Below, piece after piece: positions 25,147 to 38,720 of a stretch of DNA of 64,000 nt. The DNA lies in contig NW_017802603.1 of NCBI RefSeq assembly GCF_001625305.1, positions 534,776 to 598,775 of the forward strand, given 5' to 3'. Every line of letters begins with the position of its first letter. The first letter of the stretch is position 1. The notes beneath the pieces are model-generated. The model worked only from the letters and a program-made list of their open reading frames with translations, was not told the DNA's origin and did not search any database. The position numbers and the translations under genes are program-made. The stretch is from Branchiostoma belcheri. Its lineage: Eukaryota > Chordata > Leptocardii > Amphioxiformes > Branchiostomatidae.

Positions 25147-28100
25147 CACATTTACAGAATGTAAAAGACAGACTGAATATTTTAATCATTCCACAAGGTA
25201 GGTACGTCAGGAATTCGAACACTGCACAGAATAGTGCCGAAACGTCAACATGGATTATGATATGGTAAATGATAAGAACCAGGTTAAACAGCACTTAAAA
25301 GTCTCAAAGGAAAATGGGAATCCAGAATTAGCGTTGATTGTGACAAAACCATGCGCTATCTACTATCGGATTAGCTTCTGAACACATAGGATAACATAAT
25401 TACAAGCAGGAAGGGTCACGGGGTTTTACCAGGTTAATTCTTCATTACGCTTAAAAATCGCATAAAGCGCACAATCGTAGGAATTCTCATCTATGGTTTA
25501 ATCCGATCACACTTGCAATGAATTACCATGAGAAAAAGCATGCAGTACCCGATCGAATATATACACGCCACAAATCTAATTTTTTTTTCGGTACGTCAGG
25601 ACCTAATTACTTGCTAAATAACACCAAAATCTAACCAAAGGTTTTAAGGTACACCACAAAACCACAAATGCAACCCGTGCCGAGGCACGCCTTGTTGGCG
25701 AAGAAAGATAGACCGAGCCCGGGATAAGAACGAAAAAGACGTCGACAGCGTGCACGTATACCTTTGTGTCTATCATTTCAAATCCACTTTGGAAAAGCAT
25801 ATTAGTCCATCGATCAAAAAGAAAAAAATGCAGGGAAAAGAAGGATGAAGCCAAGCCAAATGATTGAAATAATGTATGAGTCCATTTAGTGGATGTGGTC
25901 ACAATTGTGAATAGCTCATGTGATATTCTAAGAATAAGATGCTAGGATTTCACAGAAGTCTCTTGAATGAACTCCTGCCTTATATAAGATATTTACTCTA
26001 ACGACATTTTCCCAGAAGTTCACGTATCATATTGATAACTTTATAGCTAGCTTTTCCCATTTGATATTCAGTTTCAATCCATGAGAAAGATACTATTAGG
26101 GATATCATATTTTGTGTGATAGAGTATAGGGTTACAATATCACAGAGGCGTCATTTTTTCAGCGGTTTGTGTGCCTTATATCCGCACGGCCTCCCGATGA
26201 CTGCACGGCGTCAGGTAGCTGAGAAGTAAGGCGATTGAGATGGCTCTTAGATAAGATGGTTAATGGGGAGAGATTACATTTGGAGCTGCACATCATGCGT
26301 TGTGTATGCCGCGTAGAATTGATATAATCTTACTCTTTGCATATTTTTACGACCTCCACATCCTTTCAAGGTCATTCTGAATGGCATAAGCTTATGGTAC
26401 GGAAATGCGACTTGAGAGAAGGAGTTGAGAACGTCATTATGGGAAACACTATGGTGCTTCACGTGGGACCTCCGGTGGGGAAGGAGTAGTTAAGGAAGAC
26501 ATTTCGGTAGCTAAGACGTCTAAACGAGCATTTTCTCTCCCGACAAGACACTACCCAATAGGCAAGACAATGTCTAATAGACCACCGGAGTGGATTGGAC
26601 CGGCCTGGGGTACAGAGGGTTCATTAACGTGCTATACGCTAGAGGCAAGCCAACCCATAAACACGAGGCAGACGGCTTCTACGTACCCTCTGTAGGCGTG
26701 CAACCGTTATCAGCTTGTGCCTATTTTGAGACCGCACATCTGTAAGTCAAAAGCGGAATTGCTAATGATCATACCACGGCCAGTATGCCATTAAACACTT
26801 ATGGTTTTAGATACTCATACACAATGCATGAATATACCCGAGATACCGTCTTGTTCACATCTGGCGACCGATCTTTGGAGCGGAGTAGAGCTGAAAACAA
26901 GAAAGGGAAGGTCTCATGACTCGCGTGAAATATTTAGAGTTTTTGTGAATTTCTTGTTTTATTCATTATAGTGAATTTCTCGTTGATTCTGTCAGTGTAT
27001 TTTCCCACTGGCTGCCATTTTGTTCCTTCCGTCTATCAAAGATTTCTGTGGCTCATGGCAAGGTTCTTTATTGCTATGGCTTTACCCTGCTGATAAGAAA
27101 TGGCTAAATATTTTCAGATTTATAGTACGCAGCTGTCTCCATAAATAAAGTTCAAACGTTCTGCTAGCTAGACTGTCTGAAGCCATTGTACTAATGGGTG
27201 ATAGTGATCGGTCGGCGTAATATATACATAAAGGCTTTCCAATACAGTGACAAATGACCCTATTCATATCAATATACAGAGAGTCTAACTTCCATCTTTA
27301 AGCTCTTTGACTTTGAACCCGTACTGCTGCAGTATTTCACTGACCTCTAAATTCAGTTTTGTCCGCACCAGCTCCATTGAATAGCCATTACGAGTACTAC
27401 GAGTACACAGGAAAGCAATTCAAGGAACACCGATTCAATATATTTCTACGATTGGCCCACATATACATGTAGAGTTTTTCATCCTGAGTACAATATCTGT
27501 GTAAACCGTCCCGCGGCATGGCTGGAGGTGAGAATAAATCTGTCCGACGGTGAAAGAAACCCCGAGAAAAGCGTGGGTGGCGGTAACTGTACACGTACAG
27601 CCACTGTAGAAAAACGCTGTGTGAATGGCTTCAATGGAAATCCACATCCCTATCGCTCCGCACTTTCTACAGAGTAGCGGACGTGCTTTGTCAAACACTT
27701 GAAATGAAAGGTTTCACGCCGAGAATAAAGGTTACATAAAGGTCTTCAGTCCCTGACGAACACGGGGTATATCTTTATGGCTTACGGTGATAAGGGAGTG
27801 GGTACTAATTGCACGTACTAATCTGTAGTAAAGTTCACCAGGCTTTTAGCATCTTCGAGTGTTGCTATAGTGCGAAATGCTGCGATGACTTTAAGGTTAA
27901 GTACAGATTATGAATTGATCACCGGATTACATGGTGCGACTGTGGTCAGCTGTGGTGTCTTTGATGGACGCCCACTAGCGTTAACACATTCCCTTTTAAA
28001 AGAACCGTTTGAATTTTTTTTCAATAAAAGTTATCTTTTATTTGGTTCCGATGCAATGGCAGCACTGCCAGTACCTTGTTATAATATTTCTTGAAGAAAA

Positions 28101-31100
28101 ATGGGTGGGCATTATAATCCCTTGACTTTATTAGCCAACTGAGCATCATAAAACATGTTTAAAGTCAGGACTCTTATCTCAGTTCGATAACTCGCCGTTT
28201 GTTTTCTCCATCATTTAGTCAAATAAATCACAGCATTAGCTGGCACGACGACGAAGGCAGATGTCTAGACGGGCGAGCCTATTATGTCCTTATCATGATG
28301 ATTACTTTTCATTGTCGTAGAGGGTCTAGCAATAATGCTACCTGGTGTCATTCGTCACTAGATAATTTCTCTGGAGCTGATGTTTGTACCAAAGCACAAA
28401 GTGGTATTCAAAAGCGGCGTTTTTTTTTCATTAATGGACGTTACCCCGGGCCCATACACATGTCTTTATTACCTTCGCCAAGAAGTTTGTGTTTTCTCTG
28501 CTGTTTGTAAGTCTGTGGTGCTGTGGACAGCATAACTCATCGAGAAGCTGTGGATGGATCCCTATGATATTTGGGAAGGCGTTGCCAAGAGGAAGGAAAA
28601 GTTCAAAGATGGGCCTCCGATTTTTTAGTAGGAGATAACAATTGGGGGAGAGAGTAAATGGTATAGTTTTGCACCCCTAGTGGCCCTTTGTACACTGCAG
28701 GAGGCCTTTTGTTGGAGAATTTGGAAGAGGATAGATGTTTGATGGATTTCACTCAAGCAGCGGTTGAAAAATTTCCTTTGCTTTTGGCCATGGCATTTGG
28801 GCAATGTAGGATGTAATTAACATTCCTATTGCACATATAAGTAATGAGGAAAACTTATATGGACCGACGGCAAATCTGGCAAAAAGCACAAGCGATGCAT
28901 TCATGCATGTATAGCAGCAACGGAAGCAGCATGGATATAGTGTAGTTAATCTAGTCAAAAAGCGCTTCTGCAGCCATGGCATTTCGTAAAGCTTGAGTGT
29001 CTAACTTCACATTTGTCCGATGTTGCCAAGAGACCCCCAAATCACGGATTTCCCGTCACACTAATGAAACAATGGCCGCTGTGGAACTGTGGATAACCCA
29101 GGAAAAATCCCAGCAGCCAGCGTGACCAATTTTACTGCCCAAAAGACCCGTTCTACGACGTCAGCTCTCATTCATTATTCAGCATCATCCCGTGGAAATG
29201 TCAAGGTAGCTCCTGCCGTGTCACCGTTTATACTCTAAATGGTGACCTCAACGATTTTAGACAGAAATATCATCGCGTTTCCTGGAAGAAATGCCTGGCA
29301 GATTTCCGTCTGCAGATGATTTCCTGTATCTGGTGATCTTAACGACGAATCGAAGTCTTCAAATGGTCTCCGTTGTGATTATAATGATTTTCCCTTGGCT
29401 ACTTCTCTATCAGCCGTTGAATGGTGTCGAAATGAGGAAGAAGTAATCACGATCCGTTCTCAGCCTGGCAACTGGTCAATAATACACCGCATTATTCAGC
29501 ACGAAATGCCCCAAGCTTAACTTTGATATAATCTTCTATTCTGACAAATCAAAGGTGTAACATATGGAAGACGGTATGTAGAATGACATCAGGATATAGA
29601 ATATAACTTAAGGTGTCGACCTTGTCAGCCTCATAGGCTTACTGAGTTAACAATTCTATTCAAAGGCTTCTTCTATGCATTTCAGCACCGTTGCATGTAT
29701 ATAAATGAATGTACGTCGTACAGATCACATTTAACTTTTGTCTGTTGGCGACACAAGCGCAGAGAACGGGTTTGTGATTAACAGTGCATGTTCACGCCCA
29801 GGTATGGAGACATTGTATAAAGTCTAAGGCATACTGGGTGGTCAGCAAAACTGCGTGGTCAGCAAAACTTTGGAACTTACGACAAAAGTTAAACATCTTC
29901 CTGTTAAGCCTTATCTTTGCAGCATACTTTCTAGGGAGTTCGTGAAACAAGGGCATGAAGAGGGTATATTCCATCGAGAGGAATCATCGTAAATATCGCC
30001 TTTCCTTTTGGGATCTCTTTCTGCAGAGATTTCTGTGTCATCTTTGACATTTTTCTGTGATATCAACTTTGTGAAAATACAGCTTTAATTTGAAAAGGTC
30101 TCATACATGAAATTTCACAGTGAGAAGGTTTAAGTACTTCTTTAAAACTTGACCCCGTCTGATATTACTATCCCTTAAGGACAGACATGGCCCAGCTACC
30201 CTGACAACCCGTCCATTACAGCTGTACTAAAGATTTTCCATTTTTCACCCTCCCAGGACCGTTACGGAACAGCCATTAGCCACATGGGTATGCGGCTATG
30301 TCTATCACACATATAGCCATGTCTATCACAAATTGAGTCTAAGGCGTAAATCAGACGGGTGGATTCCACCCCAGGCCCTTAGCAACCTTACATCAGATAC
30401 AGGTCACTGTGGCTGTCAACACGTCCATCATGTTAGATTCTGTGCGTTTCACGGCGCTTGTCTGGCGGAGTGGAGCGACCGAGCTGAGCCGACAACGTCA
30501 TGACGCCAGCCGGTAGCGCGAACTTCTCTTCGGATTTAAAAAAATCATTCCGGTATATACACGACTCAATTTATAGAACACTTTGTGACATTCTTACAAG
30601 GAACACAATACAGGCTCATCAGCATCGTCATAACAAATCCGCAGAAAACCCCAGGCGGTTCGTCCTTGCTTGTCTGACGCATTTGCGGTAACCTCCAAAT
30701 GACTTTACTTGGGGCGAGCAGTGATTACTTGATGTAATGAAGTACACAGTCGGGATTCTATTTGCTAAGGTTTGCTGGTTTCCGGTAGGCGAAATCCCCT
30801 GATTCTTTGCAATTTCCTGAGGAGAATATTGGACGTTCTCTTCAAACACACGCCCTGCCATGTAGATAGAGCTTCAGCTGGTGGAATAGATCACATTGCG
30901 CTTCCCTTTGCCCACGCATAACAACTTTAAGCACACCCCAGCATTTTGGCATTTTATTGAAATTCCAGCATGGCCGCAGACTGGTCACGACACCATAACT
31001 ACAAAAGGGATACGTAAAAGCGTAAATAATGTCTTCTAGCGTTACTTAACTGCTTTTCCACAGCCAATTCAATATCGACAGAAAATACGAAATGCCATTA

Positions 31101-32702
31101 CATATAATGGTTACGTGAATTATTGGCTTCTGTTGCCTACTAAATATGTCTTTACACGCCTCAGTTCAACTTTACGGGATTATCTTAAAGTAGCACCACA
31201 AGTATCATGAGGGTAGTTCAGGCCAAAACGAAGTTGGAGACAACCTTGCTACGATAGCTTCTGCTTCTGTAAAAAGGTCGAGTTGAAAAAGGTTCAATTG
31301 ACAGAGCGAGAGTCCTACATATTTCATTGCCCTTGGAAATACCGTTTGGTGAATACCGTTGTCGTACGGTGCATTAATTCTACCAAGGGATAAATTACCT
31401 CGTTATATCTCCGCTATAAAATAGATTAGTGCTACTGGCGTTTACAACGTGTATTGAAGTATGTATCCGTATTCCTTTACTTAAGATAGCTCAGAAAGGT
31501 TCAAATTGATTGTTACGACATTACTTTTGAGATCAGTTTGTATTTCGGTATCAACGGTTGCGCAAAAAAGTTCCAAGACGTATACGTCATTGGGCACACA
31601 ATCTTTGGCCACATCATGCCTTCTGGGTAATTCCCACAGACTGCACGGAGTGATGTATTGTTACGGTAAGTAAGCCGAACTAGGGATATTTCTCGGTGCC
31701 GCTCAGTCTCCAACAAGCTGCATTTGTATCTCGATAAATGGTTGCGTGGCTTCCAGGCGTAGACTTGTCATAGATTCTAATGGTAACGCAAGGAAGGCTT
31801 ACGGGAAGATTTTTAGCGAGGTCACTTTTACCATATACCTATGACGTAGACATGTGGTGAAGCTTAATAAGAAAAAAAATAATTAATGAGACTTTTAAGT
31901 GTAAGTCTTCGTGCAGACAACTCTTTGCCACTGTGGCCTCTCTTGTAAGACTATGTAGACATATACATAATCCACAATTCATCAAACGTGTTGCCACGCA
32001 AGGATACTTGGGTTCATCCCATGCCGTGTCCTGAGCGGGGTGCGTGGTCTGACCGATGACGTGCTCTACTCTGATCCGTAATAATGGATCCTCCGTCATC
32101 ATATGTTGCTGTAGAAAACTTTAAGCTTTTAAAAATACGACGTTGGAAGAAAAGTACGCTACGGTAATGGTGTTTGAATGAAAAAACGCAAGGCAGACAT
32201 CAGTATGCAACAGGGAATACCTGATTGACTGATGAGGTGTATATATGCCATTGCTAAGGGCCTTAATTGTGAACAAGATTTCAGGGTCACTTGGGAGGTC
32301 TCGCAAACCGCGGAGCGCGCAGCATGCAGCCTGCCCCTTGAGCATGAAAAGATACAATATTTGATTGACACTTCAAATAATGTCTCCGCCGTTTTGCCCC
32401 TATGTCTGTTCTATTCCCTGTCTGCACGTAATGCCATAATTAACAGACAGTAATGTCTGCAAAACATATAAGCGAAAAATGCAGAATGGAAAATCGATCA
32501 TGTTGAGACAGAGACAGACAGACAGGCGTTGTATACACGTGAAGAAGGCACCAACGTCAGCAATATCACTCGGGGGTTACGACCCGTGCCAAGTTATCAA
32601 ATCAAGTTAATTAATATGTAACTTCGTTGGGCCTGTATTCGATACTCAAAAGCTGATTTATTTTGCAATGTTGAATATATTTCTTTCCTTATTTCATCAC
32701 AG
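25147..32702. other. No supported gene upstream of the receptor
   Basis: No exon recognised. Moderately GC-rich, motif-dense blocks near 29040-29480 could be regulatory. Confidence 0.5.
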
Positions 32703-32768
32703 AACATTGACTAAAGATACCGGCATAGAGAGGGACCGGGTTCTGTTCACCAGCCGCCCCCAGACAAC
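32703..32768 (+). other. 5' UTR part of receptor exon, after a splice acceptor
   Basis: A pyrimidine-rich run ends in the acceptor AG at 32701-32702, just before the receptor start. The 66 bases from here to the ATG contain no other ATG. This implies at least one non-coding exon further upstream. Inference from splice-site quality only. Confidence 0.6.
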
Positions 32769-33881
32769 ATGACGATGGTAGCCGTGAACAACAGCACCAA
32801 CAGTTCCGACATGTTCCAGGGATGGGAGGACCTGGAGGGGGTAGACCTGCTCCGGGTGGTTGGAGTGGGAGGAATTCTGTACCTCATAGTCCTCGTCACA
32901 ATCCTAGGGAACCTCATGGTTCTCACTGCAGTCATGAAGTATCCGCACCTGCGCTCCAAAGTCACCAACTACTTCATCTGCTCCTTAGCTGTGTCTGATC
33001 TCATGGTAGGTTTCCTGGTCCTGCCCTGGGCAGCGGCGCAAGAGCTGCTGGGATACTGGCCCTTCGGACAGTTCTGCTCGACCTTCGTCTCCCTTGACGT
33101 CATGTGCTGCACGGCGTCCATCTTGAATCTCTGCGTCATCAGCGTGGACCGGTACTGGGCGATTTCCGACCCTTTCAAGTACGAACGGGACATGACGTGT
33201 TGTCGGGCAGCCCTCATGATCGGGTTGGCCTGGTGCTTGTCAGCAATGATCTCCCTGATTCCAATCGGTCTAGGCTTCCACCAGATAGGAGAAACAATAA
33301 CCGTCACGCAACGACAGTGTGAGTCGAACATGAACGAAGTTTACGCCATCACGTCCTCCTTCGTCAGCTTCTACATTCCCGTCATCATCATGGTTCTGGC
33401 CTACAGCAAGATCATGCAGATCGCCCGGCGGAAGTACGAGGACATTGTCGCACTGCACCGCTCAGTCAACCAGAACACCAAGTCCGTACAGGAGTCCAGA
33501 ACGGCGCTGAGACGAGAAACGCGAATATTCAAGACTCTAGCCTGCATTCTCGGGGTCTTCATCGTCTGCTGGCTCCCCTTCTTCATCCTCAACTGCCTCG
33601 TGCCGTTCTGCCCGCTGCGAACAGGGGGAAAAGCAAACTTTACGTGCATCAACAACACTGTGTTCACAGTGTTCGAGTGGCTGGGTTGGGTCAACTCCAT
33701 GCTGAATCCCATCATTTACGCCTTCAACAATGACTTTCGGAAGGCGTTTTGGAGGATGCTGTGTCGGCGGGTGGCCTACAGAGGAAGCGACGCTGCCGCG
33801 GTAAACTGTCCCTGCTGCCCAGCGGAGACCTACGAAATGGCGGAGTACAGGACCTCCAACAGAGGCCCCAGGTCCGTATGA
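32769..33881 (+). CDS. Dopamine D1-like receptor (class A amine GPCR), single coding exon
   Basis: Plasma-membrane receptor for dopamine or a related catecholamine; D1-class receptors couple to Gs and raise cAMP. The 370-residue protein has seven membrane segments and the amine-receptor signature: Asn48 in TM1, Asp77 in TM2, amine-binding Asp110 in TM3, DRY at 127-129, three TM5 serines (196, 197, 200) for catechol hydroxyls, CWLPFF at 267-272 and NPIIY at 313-317. Cys103 and Cys184 should form the loop disulfide. The N-terminus has NXS/T sites at residues 7, 8 and 11. The short third loop and the text around TM3, TM6 and TM7 favour D1 over D2 or beta-adrenergic classes. The coding region is intronless, as in vertebrate D1 genes. 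The start is the first ATG after a strong splice acceptor, with A at -3. The cysteine-rich tail (about 332-350) could be palmitoylated. The TGA stop is followed by an open in-frame stretch (see separate entry). A chordate D1/beta-type amphioxus receptor is the best match; orthology is inferred. Confidence 0.95.
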   Translation: MTMVAVNNSTNSSDMFQGWEDLEGVDLLRVVGVGGILYLIVLVTILGNLMVLTAVMKYPHLRSKVTNYFICSLAVSDLMVGFLVLPWAAAQELLGYWPFGQFCSTFVSLDVMCCTASILNLCVISVDRYWAISDPFKYERDMTCCRAALMIGLAWCLSAMISLIPIGLGFHQIGETITVTQRQCESNMNEVYAITSSFVSFYIPVIIMVLAYSKIMQIARRKYEDIVALHRSVNQNTKSVQESRTALRRETRIFKTLACILGVFIVCWLPFFILNCLVPFCPLRTGGKANFTCINNTVFTVFEWLGWVNSMLNPIIYAFNNDFRKAFWRMLCRRVAYRGSDAAAVNCPCCPAETYEMAEYRTSNRGPRSV

Positions 33882-33962
33882 CAACGACAGCAGCCTGACG
33901 AAGGGGACACGTTCGAAGAGATCGAGATGACGGAGATCGGAAGCTACAACATTAGAGAGTAG
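33882..33962 (+). other. In-frame open extension after the receptor TGA stop
   Basis: After the TGA at 33879-33881 the same frame stays open for 26 codons to a TAG at 33960-33962. The encoded stretch is acidic and coding-like (it includes FEEIEMTEIGSYNIRE). The stop context is UGA followed by CAA; UGA-C is a leaky context in animals. This could be programmed readthrough, a recent nonsense allele, or a base error (CGA read as TGA). The sequence alone cannot decide. Confidence 0.5.
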
Positions 33963-34015
33963 GACAGGGGTTCTGTAGCTAGTGAGAAAGGGGAGCAAGG
34001 CTATACAGGGTAAAA

Positions 34016-34021
34016 AATAAA
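34016..34021 (+). terminator. Poly(A) signal AATAAA for the receptor
   Basis: Canonical AATAAA 135 bases after the TGA stop. A second AATAAA lies at 34296-34301. Either could end the transcript. Confidence 0.5.
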
Positions 34022-34301
34022 CTGCGCCTGAAAGAGAACATGTATAAATCAACAGGGTTGAAAGAAACTATACTAGTATCCAGTATCAATGACCGTAACA
34101 GCTGATATTCAGTCGACCTAGTATGTGGACTAACCGAGGAGTGAGGAAGTGCAAAACATAATAATAACAACATAGTAGCAGGATGTGCGTGTTGCCAAAA
34201 CCAACACATAACCCTTAAATCAAAATTGCTATCTCTGCAGGTTTTGGAATGTCTGGTGATATCAGACGTGAGTATATATCCTAATCAAGGAGTAGAATAA
34301 A

Positions 34302-37300
34302 AAGTTTGAACTGTGTAAAAAGAAGTCTTCTATATTTCAGTCAGAAATGATTTCTTATCATGTAATTAATACTGCTAATTTGATGTTTCAAAGGTATTGT
34401 GCAAGTTATGTGTACGGTTATGTGCTACGAAATCTGTTTGTATAACGTACATAAAACAAAGTTTAAAATGGCGATGTTGATAATGATGATTATATTTATG
34501 TTGTTGTTGATAATGATGGATTATTCTTCTTTCGATTCGACAGATGACCAGTCATTTGCCGATTGTCAATTTACATGTTACAAAGCTATGACAGCATTAC
34601 TACCTGTACAGACAACGTTGCTCAATGCAACAATAGAGTATAAGTCAGCCTTAGGTCCTTCAACATAGGCACATTGTACAGTACCTCAACAGGTAATCAG
34701 GGTACAGTGTTAAGAAGTATTGTTCCAATGGTCAACGATGCAAGTACAACAACCAATCAGTCTATCGTAATCACCCCAGTCACCATGTTGTTTACAGTAA
34801 CTGGTATTGGCTGTATTTATGACTGTTGATGTTGATGTTGATGTTGACGACATGGAATAATGTGCTGCAGCCAGACCACGGTAATAGTTTTGGTTTGTCT
34901 AACGACGTGTAAGTGCCTGATTCATCCGTGTAATGAGTTCTAGATCTGTTGGAATCTTATCAGAAAAGTATCAGAGACCTCTAATCATGTTCCTATGTAA
35001 AGAGTGCATTTCTAGTGACTCTGGTATCTCCGTTTACATTGTACAATATACTACATGACATCATTGTATCTATATGTGCTGCAACTATGAATTGTGTAGA
35101 AAAGTTATGCACAGACGACAGTTTATCAACCTTTAAAACCCACAGATCGTCGTCAGTGTAATTGCAAGTGAATTCGATGTTGTCACCACAAGTAATATGT
35201 GTCAAATGTCGAAATTTTGGAGTAAAGTTGTAAGGAACGTCAAAATTGTATACTTCTTCTTTGTCAGGCTAGACTATGTGCAGAGAAACTACTCACTAAA
35301 TTTTGTTACCTTCCTAAGTTTAAGTTTGCTCCATGCGACTTTTAGATTTTTAATCAACCAGATGAGCCAAAACCATTAAAACGCACAGTCTGGCACAACA
35401 ACGTAGCTGGAGGAAGCTTGAAGTACTCTGTCTCCGAAACTGGGTCTGACATCCACAGGGTTTCTGATTTACCAGAGGATGCCGAAATTAACGGGGCAAC
35501 TCGATGTGAGTTCTATACGTCAAATACTCGCGACTCTGCAGCGAGAGGCCAGGCACAATTATTACCTATACAGAACTGGTTCCTTACTATTCATCCCACC
35601 GGCCTATTTGTTATATAATCAGGTTGTTGACTTAATTATACTTCTTGGTACATTTTTTTTTAAAATCATACCTTCTTAGAAGGTACAGGCCTAAAATCCT
35701 ATTCAGGCGAATTTCAAAAGACAGTCATTCTGCATCTGCTAATTATCTACAATCATTTTTATATAATGGCTTTGAAAACTTTCCAGGTGGAGATCAGTGG
35801 TAAATACACTACCCAAGCTTACAAAATTCTGATGTGAATGTCATTTCACTGCTATGCACTGCCAATGTATACATTATTAGAAAATGTATACAAGACCTCG
35901 TTTGAAGCTGCTTCAATGTCCCCATATGCCCCTGGAAATGGACTCGAAAGCAGTGTCGTAATCTGATCTGCTGGCACAACAATAGAAGCCGACCTGTGTT
36001 TACCAGAAGCTGGAATGATTGAAGTTTGCGATGATTGATATGGTATCTAGGCAATACCAATAAGATTATATCCCTGTTTTTGTCCTACCATACTCCATTC
36101 CAGTATGTGATCTATAAATACTGTGAACAGCAGTGGCTTTGGTACTTTGCTGGCACGGTTTCAACTTTTTATCGGCTCAATTTAAAGTTCCAAAAATACA
36201 TGGTCGCATGACATGTATCATTTATCACATTTTGGCTATCATAGAACTTCTTAGTTGTTATCTTTCTGCTTGATCTTGCACAGTGACATTTTGTTGCATC
36301 GGACTTAATCTGTGAGGTGAGAACGCTGGAAGCAGTATGGATAAAGGGAAGCAAGTCCACTTCGAGGGCCTTCTAGATATGCACATTTTTTGCAGTGCTA
36401 TATAATGTTTTACCAAAGAACAAATTTCCCAACAATCTTCACTGTCTAGAAATGATTGCAAGTTGAAAGACGTTTTTCGATGTTTTCATCGACATGGCAG
36501 ACTTTGAATGAGATAAGTTCTACATCTCTAGTTCTCATGAATCCTGTAGTGGGCTTAGTCTACCGGAATACGGGCGCACAAAGAGATTGGCGTTGTCAGT
36601 AGATCTGACGGTAGATGCACCGCAGTAAGGATCGATTTGGGCAGCATCGGAACACACATGAAGCAGAGACAATTTACCAGGCGATTGCCTCTCACTTATA
36701 AAAAGTAACATACAACCAGCGGGCTTGCGTGTTCATCTGGGTAATCGGGTTCGATTACGCGGTCAGGATGTCAGGTCAAAACACAAGACAAGGTCAGTTC
36801 TGTACGGACATATAGCTCGCTCACGCCATTACATTTATAGCAGCAGGTAAGTATCAAAATCTAACGGTTGGGTTTTTATGAACCTAGGTGGCGTCATCGA
36901 CCAAAGCATGTAATGGTTTTCGACTAAAAATATAGCCTCAAATGTACTAGAATAGCAACTGTAAGGTGGTGGATGTAATGCCGCACTAGTGCTGCTTGAT
37001 ACGTACCATATCCTGGCCTGCAACCATCTCAATAGTGTAAGGTTTTTCAGAGAAACGGTTCGTAAGTGATGTTCTTGCACAGAAATTTGAGTAATTATGT
37101 AACATGGCGTCAGAACCCTCCACAACAACAACAAAAGTTCATAACTGAACAACAAAATATCTAATACCTTTGAGAGTTTCTCGTACGGTATGTCGTATCT
37201 AATCATGTATTAACTAAGTTTTTATTTATCAACATAACATGTATCCATTGATCTCTGCTTGTCACTCTACGGTGAACGTGACTAACATATAGCAAATCCA

Positions 37301-37959
37301 CAGACCTAAAACGATACCTCTCCATGAATTAGCAGCCTCTGACTTGTCCCTCCTTTCATGTCACCTGTTGTAAGACGTGCTTTGTATAGATTTTAGAAAT
37401 AGCTGCGGAAACACAAACAGACACACCAAAATAAAACTTCCATACACTATAGAAATATTATAGAAAACCAGCCGCACTATTTCCATTATTCATTGCCATT
37501 ACCTTTTTTTCCAAAACCTTAACCATTACCTTTCCAACGTACAGCGACAATTTAGTAATTATGACCGAATGGTTGCTTAAAACCACATACCACAAGCCAC
37601 TAATCAAACCCTTTGGTAGTCAACGTAATTGCGCTCCAGTAGCCAAAATGTATTTGATAAAGTCAAATTAGGATCCCCATGAGTGGACTCAATTCATCTT
37701 AGATGGCTAACATCAAATATATACTTAACACAAATGTAGCTTGAGATTGTGTTAATGTTTTCTTGTATGTTTTGCTGAGGACAGTTGGCCACCGAGTTTT
37801 TCTTGACTCGGTGTTTTTTCTGGAAAGCATGTCCACAGAAGTAAGCGTTTGCCCCTAAGGCCTCGACAGAATGTTCAGAAAAGCTAAAAAGTGTTCGTAC
37901 GAAGCGGTTCTTGAATTATACGTCTTCAAATCCACTCTGCCGTCGCTCTATCAATGTGA
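34302..37959. other. No supported gene
   Basis: AT-rich. A short (TGTTGA)n run lies at about 34826-34851. Nothing coding recognised. Confidence 0.55.

Positions 37960-38720
<761 letters not shown>

Noticed and set aside
32969-34052. Antisense open frames opposite the dopamine receptor
   Set aside because: Shadows of a GC-rich coding exon; no homology or splice support.
36745-36765. GGGTTCGATTACG, similar to a tRNA box B
   Set aside because: No acceptor stem, D-arm or anticodon arm could be laid out around it.
37790-37819. Perfect 8-bp hairpin CACCGAGT/ACTCGGTG followed by six T, resembling a small-RNA terminator (even the tail of a tracrRNA)
   Set aside because: No associated repeat array, promoter or RNA body in an animal genome; a single short hairpin before a T-run occurs by chance.
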